Shown here piece after piece: positions 1-64,000 of a stretch of 64,000 nucleotides of DNA. Source of the stretch: Eleginops maclovinus (Eukaryota > Chordata > Actinopteri > Perciformes > Eleginopidae). The DNA lies in assembly GCF_036324505.1 (NCBI RefSeq), contig NC_086356.1, forward strand, positions 16,975,744-17,039,743, given 5' to 3'. Position 1 is the stretch's first letter, and each line of letters opens with the position of its first letter. The notes beneath the pieces were generated by a model. The model was not told the DNA's origin, ran no database searches, and was given only the letters and a program-made list of their open reading frames with translations. The position numbers were made by a program, and so were the translations under genes.

Positions 1-177
1 TACGGTCATTATATATTCTTCAGGGAGTCTAAAAAAAAAGTTTCTTTGCTGGTAGGAGAGCTGAGGAATATATTTGAAAGGTGAGGGAGATAATGAATAG
101 AAGCAATTTGAAATGATAGATAATGAGAATTGTATATATTATAAAACCTAATATTAAAATATTTTTACTTTCATAAC

Positions 178-490
178 ATAGTGACATCACTATGTAACAC
201 TTGCGCTCCTATTGGCTAGCCCTCCAACACATTGTACGTGATAGGCTTCTCCTAGCGGTTGACCAATCACAACAGAGCCGGCAGCTAACCAATCACAGCA
301 GACTGGGCTCTGGTTTCAGACAGAGGGTGAAAAGAGGTGCTGCAGCACAGGCAGTATGAGAAAAATAAAGAGCTTTTTGAACATTAAAGCATAGAGACAT
401 GTCCCATTGTGCTCATTTTCAGCTTCATATCTGTATTCAGTATCTCTAACACTGAATACAGATATGAAGCTGAAAATGAGCAGAATGAGT
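178..490 (-). mobile_element. partial TTAA-family element with palindromic end
   Basis: Matches, in reverse orientation, the copies at 51006 and 59765. Shared blocks include the paired CCAAT boxes (263-267 and 289-293), GACTGGGCTCTGGTTTCAGA and AGCTTTTTGAACATTAAAGC. The terminal part has been duplicated in inverted orientation to make a perfect 31-bp palindrome (411-441 and 451-481). Confidence 0.65.
411..481. repeat. perfect 31-bp inverted repeat, 9-nt loop
   Basis: The left arm 411-441 is the exact reverse complement of the right arm 451-481, with ATCTCTAAC between. The right arm corresponds to the normal terminal sequence of the TTAA-family element, and the left arm is an inverted copy of it. 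An RNA from either strand could form a 31-bp hairpin. Confidence 0.97.
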
Positions 491-2960
491 CCTCAAAATG
501 CATTGCTATTTTTATGTATATATGAAATTCTTAACAGCAAAGATACAAAACATACATCCCATGTTATAAATCAGGGACAAATAGTATTTAAAAAGTTTTA
601 GTGAAATTTTTACTGTTAGAAAGTGAACACTACTACATATCGTGTGCATTTTTAACTCAGGAGAATTTGCATGACATTAGCAGATAAAACAGCAACAAAA
701 AGTATAATATTGCTCGTGAATTGATCATTTAATGAAAACAATTATATTAAACTCTAACTCTAAATTTTGCGGCTAAAGACTACAGCTACTACTGATTGAA
801 AGACAATATTTAAAGTCAACACAATCATAAGACATCCAGGAGTGACAGGGAGCCTGGAAAGCTACAGCTTGAGTAAATTCCAGAGAAACCAGCAGCTTTG
901 TTTGTATTTGTCGCTTCTTTCCAGGATTCCCCTGCTGCTGCAGTTCAATCGGATCTCTCTTTGGGATGTGATAAAATAAATGGCGTGTGAAAAGGTATCA
1001 GCTTTGCAGAGAGCTGAAGCAGCACAGCTGAGTGAGCGGGCGTCGCTGTGTGCCGGCGCTGTTATTACTGTCAGGCAGGCACACAAATTAAAAAGCAGGC
1101 ACATGGGGTCTGATCAGAGGTGACAGGCATCTCATCTAATGAACAGACAGGCAGAGGAAACAGCAGAAAATGCTGAGTCATGCTTTAGTATAATGTAATA
1201 AAGATGACTTGAACCTGCAAACTTCCAACACACCACATCGCTCAGCGTGTACAGTCCTGTCATGTTGTTCCGTGGTGGGTAGGGGTCTTTCCGGAAAGTG
1301 AAGATGCATGTGATGGATTTCAACTCTCTGATCTAACTTGTAACTGCCAGCTAAATACTTACATTGGTGGAAGAAGTTTTTAGATAATTTGCTGAAGTCA
1401 AAGCACCAATTAACCATCTAAAATCAATTACGAAGTATTATTTTTTAAACGATCTAAAAGGGGCCCTATTATGCTTCTCGGGTTTCCCTCTCCTGTAGTG
1501 TGTTATATTGGTTTTTGTGCATGTAAATGGTCTGCAAAAGCTCAAATCCCTGTGAGTTTGCCTCCATGTTAAACTGGGATGGTAATTGTTACCTCTTTGT
1601 GCCTCAATCTGTTGTATCATTCACCTCTGTCTAAAAGTCATTTGTTTTGAGATCTTTGTCACAGCCTTTTATGTATTTGCGTGTATTTCTAGGCCCTGGG
1701 AGGACTTGCAAATGCATTAGTGGACCCTCATGAGGTTTTTGTGAGAAATGTAAACGTAGCACTCTTGGATGGATGAACTTTGCTTTTCACTGCATGAACA
1801 AACTTTTACCATCAAAAGGTTCTGCATAAAACAAAGGCCAACCACAGCTCCTCAGCTGGGTCAAGTGTATCAAGAGGTTTGCTTATATAAATATAAATCA
1901 ACTAATTATATTAGTTATAATACTGTTGGATAAGCTGGTTTAATACAAATACAGTAAACCCCACCTTTACAAGCTACAGCAAGTTACTGATTTTAATCAA
2001 ATACTATCATATGTATGTTTCTGAAATGGGCTTTTCTGCATAAGGATCACTTTTACGTTTTGGTGCTTTAATTATATTTTAATGCTTATGTACTTTTGCT
2101 TAAGCAAGATTTTCAGGACTTTTAACACAGTATTTTTCACATTGTACTGTTGCTCCTTTTACTAAAGGACTGCATGTAAGCTTTTCTTTTACCATCTTCT
2201 ATAATTCTTGACTAATTTGTTGCAAAACATGAACCAAAAAAAATCACAGTTCAAGCTAAGACTTTGACACAAACTTAAAGTCTCTCAAACAAAGGATTAT
2301 CAAATAAAATCCTTTTTTATTTTGAAGGCAAAGCAGCGCTTGAAGATAGGATAAGCCGGTGAGTGCAAGTGAAGCAGTTTATAAATATATATTTTCTCAT
2401 CGCAGTGAGTACTTCTCTCTCTGTCCACTTGTGTGAAGGCCTTGCTCAGCATTTTGTCCAGATGGCAGATTAAAGGCAAGGTCACACACAGAAAGAGAAG
2501 GAGGATATTAATGAAGTGATTGTTCACTGCTGGGAAATATGCAAGCGGGATGCTCCTCTAGAAGATATTGACGTGTTGCTAACCATGAGAAGAAGTCGCT
2601 GTAACACATTACAACCATGGCAAACATGTAAAACAGAGTCACAATGCTGAAGCAGGGAGACAGGAGGCCAAAGGAAAGCTGAGGGAAATGGAGCAAGGTA
2701 AGCTAGAATTGTGCCTGTGGGCTGTAAGAGGATGAGAAATGACTTATGGATAAATTCAGTCAACAACCATTTACAGTTTGACCCAATTGTGAGTGTCAAA
2801 GCAAAGAAAGACATTGACTATTAAAAAGTCATTGTTTGCTATTTGTGTACACCGAATTGATGGGGAAACAATGCTGAATGAAGCCACATCTAATGCCAGC
2901 AATAATTAAGCTTTTATTTAATATATTATTATACTCATGTTCACTGTTTAATCACTTATT
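491..2960. other. 3' flank, no gene seen
   Basis: AT-rich intergenic sequence with only short, unconvincing reading frames. A fragment of a TTAA-family transposon end lies at about 1455-1600 and is listed separately. I see nothing else. Confidence 0.6.
1455..1600 (+). mobile_element. fragment of TTAA-family element end
   Basis: AAAGGGGCCCTATTATGCTT followed by the TTTCCC, CTGTAGTGTGTTATA and TTTTTGTGCATGTAAATGG blocks. These are also seen, in the opposite orientation, at 60105-60200 and 54430-54503. It is truncated, and the second end was not found nearby. Confidence 0.65.
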
Positions 2961-2961
2961 T

Positions 2962-3185
2962 ACAGGCAGTGGTGGCAAAGTCCATAGAGACTTGGCTTGG
3001 GACCTGGAAGGTCGCCGGTTCAAGTCCAAAAAAGACAGAACTACCGAGGTGTCACTGAGCGAGGCCCTGTTCCCTACACTGCTCCCCGGGCGCCGTGCAT
3101 ATGGCAGCCCACTGCTCCTAACAATAGGATGGGTCAAATGCTGAATGTAAATTTCCTCTCTATGGGACCATTAAGGGTATATTAT
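2962..3185 (+). mobile_element. tRNA-derived SINE copy
   Basis: Starts GGCAGTGGTGGCAAAGTCC and carries a box-B-like GGTCGCCGGTTCAAGTCC, as expected of a tRNA-derived head. The body includes CTGCTCCCCGGGCGCCGTGC. It ends near GGGACCATTAAGGGTAT. Two further copies lie at 12490-12722 and 51571-51812 on the other strand. Confidence 0.8.
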
Positions 3186-3398
3186 TTATTTATGCCTGAT
3201 AGTTAAGCCTGATAAGTGCAGCTTAATAATCCGAAAACAGCATTTTTGGCCGCTTGGAGGCAGAGCAAACATTCTGTAAACACAATGCTGACAAATGATC
3301 TCCTTTAAACTAAAACAATGATTTTTGGTGCATTTTAATGTGCTGTAAAAGGTTGATTTTGCTTTCAGACAATCGCAATTTTAGTTTGTGGTAAACTA

Positions 3399-3912
3399 CA
3401 CTGCCCGGCCAAAAAAAAGGTCACAAGCCTGTAGGGGCAGTGCTATGATCTGGGGTTGCTGCATTTGGTCTGGTCTAGGTTCAGCAACGTGCCCAAAGAA
3501 TGAGGTCAGCTGACTCCCTGAATATACTGAAGGACCAGGTTGTTCCATCAATGGAGTTTTCCTTCCCTGATGGCACGGGCATGTTCAAAGATGGCAATGC
3601 CAGGATCCATCGGGCTCCAATTGTGAAAGAGTGGTTCAGGGAGCATGAGACATAATTTTCACACATGGATTGGCTACCACAGAGTCCAGACCTGAACCCG
3701 ATTGATGTGCTGTAGAAGACTTTGCACAATGGTTCGAATCTCCCGTCATCAATACAAGATCTTGGCGAAAAATTAAAGCAAGACAGAAATAAATGTTGTA
3801 ACATTGCAGAAGCTTGTGGAAACAATGCCACAGCGAATGCGTGCCATAATCAAAGCTAAAGGTGATGCAACGAAATATTAGAGTGTGTGACCTTTTTTTT
3901 GGCCAGGCAGTG
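3399..3912 (+). mobile_element. internally deleted Tc1-like transposon
   Basis: The 514-bp element is flanked by TA on both sides (3397-3398 and 3913-3914). The terminal repeats CACTGCCCGGCC, A8, GGTCACA and the right-hand CACTGCCTGGCC version differ at one base over 27. Inside is the 3' half of a decayed transposase, recognisable by WLPQSPDLNPID around the third catalytic residue, then a stop codon. It is non-autonomous and dead. Confidence 0.9.
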
Positions 3913-6900
3913 TATTTTACCAAGACTGGGTTCAATATTTCAAAATGTTCTCATGGAAAATTAAAATAAATAAACAGGAATGACCAACTAGGTGATCCTT
4001 AGTGAAAAGGGCATTTAATTTCACAGGAAAAATGCCTGGCTGCAGAGATGCTGCCATGGAAGCTAGGGGCAAAAACAGCATAAAATAAAACTAATTTGTG
4101 ATCAGACAAATGACATCTCCAAGTCAAATAAGCCACATTCTGGAAATGAATTAGGCCAAGGACTTTTTGGGAGGTGCAGCACAAATGTATATTATGCTTG
4201 GGTGGTCTAACTACAAGACTTCAATGTTTAACCAAAAGCAAATAAGCCAGAAGAACTGAGGCAAACAGGTAGAAATGTTATGAAAAATGACACCCAGCCC
4301 ACCACCACATTCAGAGGGGCACTGCTGTGGGACGTCCTTTAGAAAGCAAAGCATGTCTAATCAGATGGAATTATTCCAGTCATTCAAGCAAAAATACAAA
4401 TCCAGAAATGCTAAACCAAAGTGAACATTGTGAACAACAGCATGCTGCTTTATCATTTAGAGTTTTAACTTAAAACAGTGTGTCTACAAAGTAATATTGG
4501 TAAAAACGTACAAAGTCAAGGACGTGTGTGTCATGTGACCTACAAACTGTGTGTACTGGAGTGTCACACGAGGACCGTAACATGAGCAAAGTAAATGTTG
4601 GTTGCTGTTGAGTAAAATATCTATTTATAGTGTTCTATCATAAAGCAAATGACCATGTTTACTTAAAATATTCATCTCACATAATCATCTAGCTCCCTGG
4701 TGTAGGTTTAAAGGTTGTAAAAACACAAAATAATCACAGTTGAACAATGTGCTTATCAGAAATATTAACACGTTAGTATTATGCACCACATCCCACAAAT
4801 ACCAAATGGTGCCAAACCTCCGACCCGTGTTAGCTCCTCCGTAAGTAACATGCCGTTATTTTCCTCGCTCCTCCCCCTCCGATCCCTGGTGAGAAGCTGC
4901 CAGTCGCCTGCAGCAGATCCAGAGTGTTAAGTCGGAGCTGCCAGAGATCATATTGTGCTGTAAACCCATTTTCCTTACTTTCTGTGCAAAATCATCAATT
5001 GTCATTACCCTGACGTTCCTGCTGGATGTTTGGCTTTCAACAAAAGGATGTTTACATTGTTATTCAAACAACTTAAGAACAGTCATTTTCTCTGCATCGC
5101 CGAGACTCACATGTGACTGGGTGTTCATTGCTGTTGCTCTGTATTTTCTGAACATGCATTATCTGTATCAGAGCTGTTAAAGTTGAGCACATATCATGGG
5201 TTATAGAATATTTGGGGGAAAATGCTAATATGTTTTCTAGGAGAGTAGGATGAGATGATACACAATATCTTTGTTGTTTTCTGGTTTGCTTAATTTTTTA
5301 CCAAAAATACCACCCTTACTCGAACGATGCAGACCAAGGCTGTTTCTATAAATACAAAGATACATTTGACTTGATCTCAACACTACATTAAGTTCAAGAA
5401 GAATCAAGAGAGTAGTCCGGCTGAAAACAGACCTGAATCATAACCGTATTGATGGATGGAATAATGGCACATTGTGGCTTAACGGTGGGGTTATGTTCTG
5501 GACTATTTTTTGGCCAGGTGCAGGTGTTAAAACTGACCAATCTTAATTGGAGAAATGTATAAACTTCCGATCTAACTCTGCAAGAAAGCAAATGTTTCCA
5601 AAAATGTTTTTGCACTATTGATTCAACAGTAAAAATAATTGTATGTAAGAAATAAAAAGTTATGTTTTTGAATGGTGTATATTGGGCTGAAGAGGAACAC
5701 ATTACAGTGAATCGGAATAAAGCGGCAGCATTATTTTCCTTTCACTTACGTACACATTACAAGATAGCATTTGTGCTGCATTCATTACATGTGTTGTCGG
5801 AATAATCTAAAACAATGGTTCTAGACTCTTAAAAATGCATGATTGCCACGTTTTTTTTAACTGCAATGAGGACCAAAATACAACTTATCTTCTTTGTAAA
5901 ATCGTTAAGACTTAAAGCTATGAACACAGTGAAGACCGAAAACAACTACAAAACTAGGGAAGAACAATAATGCATCATTGGCCTTTGTGGAGGTATTTTA
6001 GAGTCAACAGAAACATAACACAATTGAACCCACCTCCTTTTGAGCTTTGTCCCTGGACTTCATCAGAAGCAGCTCTGAAACAACATCTCCTGCACAGCTC
6101 TTTTCAACTAGCTGAACAAATTAGAGCAGTGTTACTTTCCCTGGGAAACTCCTGTTAGCTAAAAGAAAGAGCAAAAGCAAACATTATTTTCCAGTGTGGT
6201 CATCTTGAAGTATATTTAGCTTTTGGAAAAGGCGCGGTTGTATAAGATCTCTTAGAGCAAACACTCTTGGCTTTCAGACTTCAAACTGTGGCCGACCTTT
6301 TTGGGCAGGCTGTAAAAGCAGTATTACTTCTCCTTCACTAGACTAGAGGGAAAACATTTCTGTGGAAAGGAAATGGTTTGAACCCGGGATGTGATTGTGT
6401 TCCTACAGGGCCTGACTCCAGGCAAGCCTCCCCTAAAGCTCCCACACTGACGAACTTGTCTCCCCCTTTTTAACAAAAGAGAAAGAATAACTGCATTAAT
6501 AACCTCTACAGATACGCGTTCTAAAAGGAAGATAAATGTCAGCAAATCTAAATGTCACACTGAAGATATAGCTAGCAGACCGTCGTGTTGTTTTTGCCGC
6601 ACAGTCCCTCCTCTGTTCTGTTATTCCTAGCTCCATCTGCCAGACGCCACTGTTTACATATCTGAGAGACTGTGTTCCTCATAGAGCCGTGATGACATTC
6701 AGAGGCTAGTCTCAGAAAGACAGGGCAGCTCTGTTCAGTCTGAAGCATTTCTGTTTGGTTTAAATCACCTGTACAACAAATCAAACACACAAATATGTAT
6801 ACATCATTCTTTTCCTCAACAATTTTATAGCACATTCATGGCTTCAAATTATTCAGAGGATTTGAAAACCACATTTTTATTTCAATGTAGCTCAAAAAAT

Positions 6901-9266
6901 AAGCATCCATTGTAAATCTGACTTTTCAACATTGGTTTTTACCATTTTATGCCATATACAGTAAATCAGCTCCTGTAAAATAAACATTAAAAAACTTGCA
7001 GAAACTACAACAAAACTACTAAACTTAGAATATTTTAATGTATAAAAGTTTATTATTACACCAAAATTGAGTCGATTAAGTTTATTACTCAAAATCATTA
7101 AATGAACTAGCTAAATCCACTCTAAACGCTCATTGTTCTCCTTAAATGTATCATGTTGTATCATTGCACACTAAGTTATAGCGAAGACATGTGAACATTT
7201 TTGATATTACTACAACTATGGTATATATTTGTCTTAGAAAACTTGTACTTTTGTACCTCTTTCTGTCAGAATTAGCCTGTAGCGCTCGGCCTTTTTTTTT
7301 TAACAATTTGCAATCGTCTACAAGCAAGAAGAAAATCTGTGGTCTTATCTTGATCTTGGTCCGCTGGTCGCCATGTGTGTCTGTGATCAACGGCCTCACA
7401 CACACACAGCTTTGATCACAGGCTACAAAGACTGAAGAAATTTCCGCAGCATTAATAGGCGCATAAATGGACGCCAAACGTTTATGTTAAGCCATGTCTG
7501 AGTCGAGCTCTGATCTGGGTTGATGGCAGATCAGAGGCAGGCTGGTATTGCAGGCCACGTCTTTCCTGAGAGAAAGAACAAGCAAGCAGGGAAGACGCTT
7601 TTGCTTTCCTGAGCTGCACGGACATCTTGCATTATTGATGATCCACTGGGAGAAGTTGAAAGCGGGCGTGAAGCACAACACACTTCAACGATTCTCCCAT
7701 GTAGCCTGCGCCTCGGGTGGTGTTTGTACTCCTGAGATCTCAGCGCTGCAACACCTTGGAGCTGGAGGATTTCCTCTCTTTCAGTTTCTCATTACTGCTT
7801 CCCACTAAACACATGGAGCTTGCAGTGACCTGCGAGAGTTTCTACACTCGGGGAGAAACAGCTCGCCTTCAAAAGACACCTCGAGAGCAGAACACCTTGG
7901 AGAAAGTGACAGAAAGTCTCTACAATGTTACGCATGTGGGAGATACATGAATATTTAAACCCAAATGTGACAATGAATGCAGAGTAAAAAGGGAAAGAGG
8001 AGGAGAGCTTGTTCCCATTCAGAACGCAGACATGAAGCAAACTGTTTTTAATGGCCTGTCTTTGCACCGTTACTCGACGGTTTGAATCCAGCTGTGAGCA
8101 GCTTGTTATCATTTTCCACCACTGCACCTGTTGGAATACTAAAAGAAATTCAGATGAAGGCCTTGCAGATAAAAAAATCCCACCCTTGATCTTCTTGCAG
8201 TGCATTCACCTCTGCAGGGGGTAAAAAAGAAAGACAGGAAAAATATGCAGTGGTAATTAAAGCAGTTAAATGACCCTTTAAACACCTTTACATTTGCTCC
8301 ATATCCTGCAGAAAACCTCAGCGTGTGATTTTGCAAATATACTCTGGATTCAGTGTTGTAGCAGGAAAGAAAACAAGTGCAAAAGTACTTCCACTATTCC
8401 TCTTTATTATTATTTTCTTCCAGGTGTTATTGCTGTTTTAGCTTCCTGCCTCATTGGATGGTGAGAAAAGCCTCGTTTCTGGGTGCTAAAAGCTTAGCCT
8501 CCGGGCGTTTAACACCTGCACCGTAACATGCCCCTCTTATCTCTCCTGCACTGTTTTTCCTCTCCTGTCCACTTACTATTTCTTCTACCTGTTAAGGGTT
8601 GGACCGGCACTCAATTTACTAAAAAGACTTTGCATAAAATCTTGCAACTTGCATGTACATTCAAATAAAATTGCTTTGTTGACCAGATACATGCAGAAAA
8701 TGATTACTTACATTATCTGCCAATCACTTAACACTTCATCCATTAAATATATTCAGGGAAAATATAAAAAGATCCTAAAATTCAGGTAATTTTTACATTT
8801 AAAAAGCTCAAACCAGTATATTTTGGGGCATTTGTGCCTAATATCGGACTTTAATCAGAGTAAATTGTCTTACAGTAGATTAATTTTCTTTATTAAGACT
8901 TATTGACACATTGTTGTAGCTCTATACTGATATCCGTATATACAGTGTCAGCTTAATTGACCCTGACAGCTCTTAATGAAACATTTTGCTGGTGGTTCAG
9001 GATTTCTAAGATTGAGGCAGCGCGACAAAATCTATCTGCCAAGCTGTCTTTCTCCAAGGTCCTCTGTGATTGCCCAATTATCTTCCCATTGTGTGTGAGG
9101 GGGCATTTAATAACCCACTCTCCACACTGACACATACAAAGCTTTCCTGCATGATTTTCGGAGGGTTTGCGTTCCTACTTTGTTGTTTCTCACAACTAAA
9201 ATATGATAAATTAAATGCTTTTGAAGGGTTACAACTCCCAAGTACAAAATCTATTCGTTTATGGCA
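3913..9266. other. intergenic region, no gene seen
   Basis: AT-rich with scattered short frames on both strands. None shows a recognised domain, plausible splice structure or sustained codon bias. The longest (7792-8205, minus) is compositionally ordinary. An A16 run lies near 9298-9313. Confidence 0.5.
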
Positions 9267-9272
9267 TTTATT
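9267..9272 (-). terminator. candidate polyadenylation signal AATAAA
   Basis: This is the first AATAAA on the minus strand found after the stop codon, about 665 nt downstream. It would give a short 3' UTR spanning roughly 9250-9935. Position is the only support. Other signals lie further down (near 8890 and 8405). Confidence 0.25.
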
Positions 9273-9935
9273 TCCTGCTTTAAAGCCTGCAAGTCTAAAA
9301 AAAAAAAAAAAAATAGCTTAAAACATTCCTAAACCATCTCAACTCTGTGAATAACAACTAAACACCTCCCACAGCCACAAAGTGATGTGGATGAATGAAC
9401 TCACTGCTTACTTCTATCCTCTCTTTTTCCTTTATCCTGACTTCCTGTTTCCTGTCTTTAACCTCCATCGTCGGGTCAGGTGCTTTTCAGAAGGCGAGGC
9501 TCTTCCCAACATCACTTTGATCACTCTGAGATCTGCAGAAAACAATATTTTCCACAATAGTTTGCACCGCAGCAGAAGCATCATACAAAACAACATTTTA
9601 AAAGGTAGACTACTAGCAAAAATAAAATGTGTTCCCTTACTTTCTAACGTACGTGTGACCTCAACAGTGCAAGAATTGCTACATGTATTCTGCTTCACAT
9701 TCTAGTCACTAAAAAGTTAAATTAGATTAGAATTCATTACAAAAATACTAAATCTGTCCATTGGCTAATCATTTATACAATAGATTAATGATCATTAACT
9801 GGAATATGCTATGTTTGGACTGTGTCAAAGTGGACGGAATAATTAAAGGTCCTGATGTGGAGCACAGTGCAAAGAGAAGAGGGTCTGACAGTAAGTATTG
9901 CATTAAGAGTCGATAAGTGAGGGGTCTTGGTCCTC

Positions 9936-62534
<52,599 letters not shown>

Positions 62535-63060
62535 CACGGGCTCCAGTCACCGACCCCCCTCAACGACACGCCGTTAAACTAAACTAAAACACACAAATGT
62601 CGTCCGGGTTTGAAGCGCTAAAATCCCACGTGTGTCTCCAACAGAGGGTCCCGGTGGAAACGCAGTCCATTGTTGTTGAGCTTCAAAAACAGGTCCCGTC
62701 CTCAGGAGGGACAGATTTGGGCGCCCCTTTTTCCTGTGACAATTCACCGATACACTTACGGATTTCCTTCCATGCACAAATCACGCAAAAAACACGTGGA
62801 CTGTTTCAAATCCGCGGGGGAAATCCAACACAGTGGTTCCTCTCCGTGGGTGATGTTGCTCATGTGTGGCTATTTTTCTTTATTCCCGTCCTGTTGATGG
62901 CACCGCTGCACCCGCCTCCCTCCACAAGTCACAAAGCAAGCCCCTTATTGGAGCAAAGTTCCCAGGCATGATGCAACCCGGAGCTGGGAGGAGAGCAGTC
63001 ATTGAGTCCTGCCCTCAGGAGACACTTTTATTCACGTATTCCTGGGAACAAGGGAGGATT
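62535..63060 (-). promoter_or_regulatory. presumed 5' UTR and promoter region of nos1ap-like gene
   Basis: The 500 bp upstream of the ATG are richer in CpG than the surrounding introns and hold an E-box CACGTG at 62793-62798. No TATA box was recognised. The transcription start cannot be placed from sequence. The role is inferred from position only. Confidence 0.4.
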
Positions 63061-63104
63061 TACTGAGGGGGAGAAATTCTGCACAGTGGAATTCAATTTC
63101 AACA

Positions 63105-63345
63105 GAATAATGCCATTTCAAAGTTGTTATAGTCTTATTGCAAACTATTTTCAAGTAGAAGAATAATGTATAAAATGTACCTGTACCTCAAAACTGTGTT
63201 TGAGTACAATACTTAGTTAAGTTGCACCACTGTAAGTAAATAAACCTACAGTATGGAGATATAAACAAAACCATTTTTAGACGATGGTATCTCTACTTGT
63301 ATGCAAGTAAAGGATAAGAGTACTTCTTACACCACTGCTGAAATA
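63105..63345. mobile_element. two fragments of the same MITE family as 61681
   Basis: TACCTCAAAACTGTGTTTGA runs into TTGCACCACTG at 63217-63227. A second fragment has CAAGTAAAGGATAAGAGTAC and ends CACCACTG at about 63340. Both are worn and lie upstream of the gene's presumed promoter. Confidence 0.5.
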
Positions 63346-64000
63346 TTGCACATAAGTATATGAGGTACGTGTACTGTAGGGGGGGGGGGGATATTGTACT
63401 TGTTTGCATATGATTAGTTTATACAATCTGCTGCATTGTTATAGATGTATTATCCCAAAAGAACATAAAACAATCCAATAATTGTACATCATAATGAGGG
63501 ACCATTCTGCATAATGGGTACGTTTACTTAGGTTAATTTCGCAGTCACTTGTATTTTGTATTTGTACTTGATCCAATTACTTTTTCTGAGAGATTTAATA
63601 TTTTGTTATGTCATAAAAAATTGCGTGATTAAAACAACACATTTTTCCCTTTCATATATAGAGACAGTTTTACCTAATGGCATCATGCAGTGATTCTACT
63701 GTAGGCCACAAGTCTTAAGTCAGGAGGATTATAATCAAGGGATTCAGACTCATCACACAAACCTCATTTGGTCGTTTTCATCATCATGGTTTTCCCCACT
63801 GGAACCCATTAAGTATATTAATGGATAACAATAGTCCAGAAATGTAACAGCCATAGTTTTCATAAATGTGTTGTTTTTGTAAATGTGTATATAAACTGCA
63901 AACTTAAATCTCTGGTCAGACAATAAGATACTGGTTGTTTAGTGGAAATTATGTTAATTTTTAAGATGCTCAGCCTTTATGAAGCTCCCACCTCTCACCA
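63346..64000. other. 5' flank, no gene seen
   Basis: AT-rich sequence with a G12 run at 63379-63390. No reading frame or repeat was confidently recognised. Confidence 0.6.

Noticed and set aside
3016..3030. Box-B-like sequence suggesting a tRNA gene
   Set aside because: No cloverleaf can be drawn; it is the tRNA-derived head of a SINE.
3481..3935. Minus-strand frames of 99 and 116 codons
   Set aside because: Antisense shadows of the decayed Tc1 transposase.
7792..8205. 137-codon minus-strand frame
   Set aside because: No domain, no splice partners, ordinary composition; position downstream of the gene gives no support.
62597..62971. 124-codon plus-strand frame, divergent from exon 1
   Set aside because: No recognised domain or splice context. 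It sits in the CpG-rich promoter region where long frames arise by chance.

Overview
The window is genomic DNA from a teleost fish, probably a percomorph. That is inferred from three things: a vertebrate-type split gene with long introns, a dense mix of fish-type repeats (tRNA-derived SINEs, Tc1-like, hAT-like, Harbinger-like and TTAA-flanked DNA transposons, Ty3/Gypsy LTR pieces), and very long CA/TG microsatellites. No bacterial-style operon, CRISPR array, tRNA gene or rRNA gene was seen.

One host gene is supported, and it fills most of the window on the minus strand. It is a NOS1AP (CAPON)-like adaptor of 11 coding exons running from the ATG at 62534 down to the stop at 9936. All splice phases agree, and the spliced coding sequence is 1941 nt (646 residues). 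Exons 1-6 encode the phosphotyrosine-binding (PTB/PID) domain. Exons 8-9 encode a glutamine-rich coiled coil that matches NOS1AP closely. Exons 10-11 encode a long Ser/Pro/acidic tail that does not resemble the mammalian NOS1AP C-terminus and lacks its terminal PDZ ligand. The gene is therefore best read as a NOS1AP-like paralogue or a divergent fish form.

Layout from low to high coordinates. Positions 1-9935 are the 3' flank and possible 3' UTR, with a TTAA-transposon end carrying a perfect 31-bp palindrome, a tRNA-derived SINE and an internally deleted Tc1-like element. Exon 11 is at 9936-10437. Intron 10 (11 kb) holds a 191-bp CA tract, a SINE, a foldback MITE and a solo LTR. Exons 10 to 3 lie between 21493 and 35282, separated by 0.2-2.6 kb introns that hold a LINE 3' end, an LTR with a tRNA-Pro-like primer site and smaller repeats. 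Intron 2 (35283-61024, 25.7 kb) is a repeat sink. Its centrepiece is a nested stack: a Harbinger-like fragment, a 3.5-kb TTAA-flanked element with a THAP-domain fragment, and inside that a SINE and a truncated Ty3/Gypsy element. Exons 2 and 1 and the presumed promoter occupy 61025-64000.

The most interesting signals are the replaced C-terminus of the NOS1AP-like protein, the palindromic transposon end, the TTAA-element family that carries paired CCAAT boxes through the locus, the nested transposon stack, and long CA or UG tracts just downstream of the exon 7 and exon 2 splice donors. None of these is proved to be a new biological system. No database search could be run, so family names are from recognition only.
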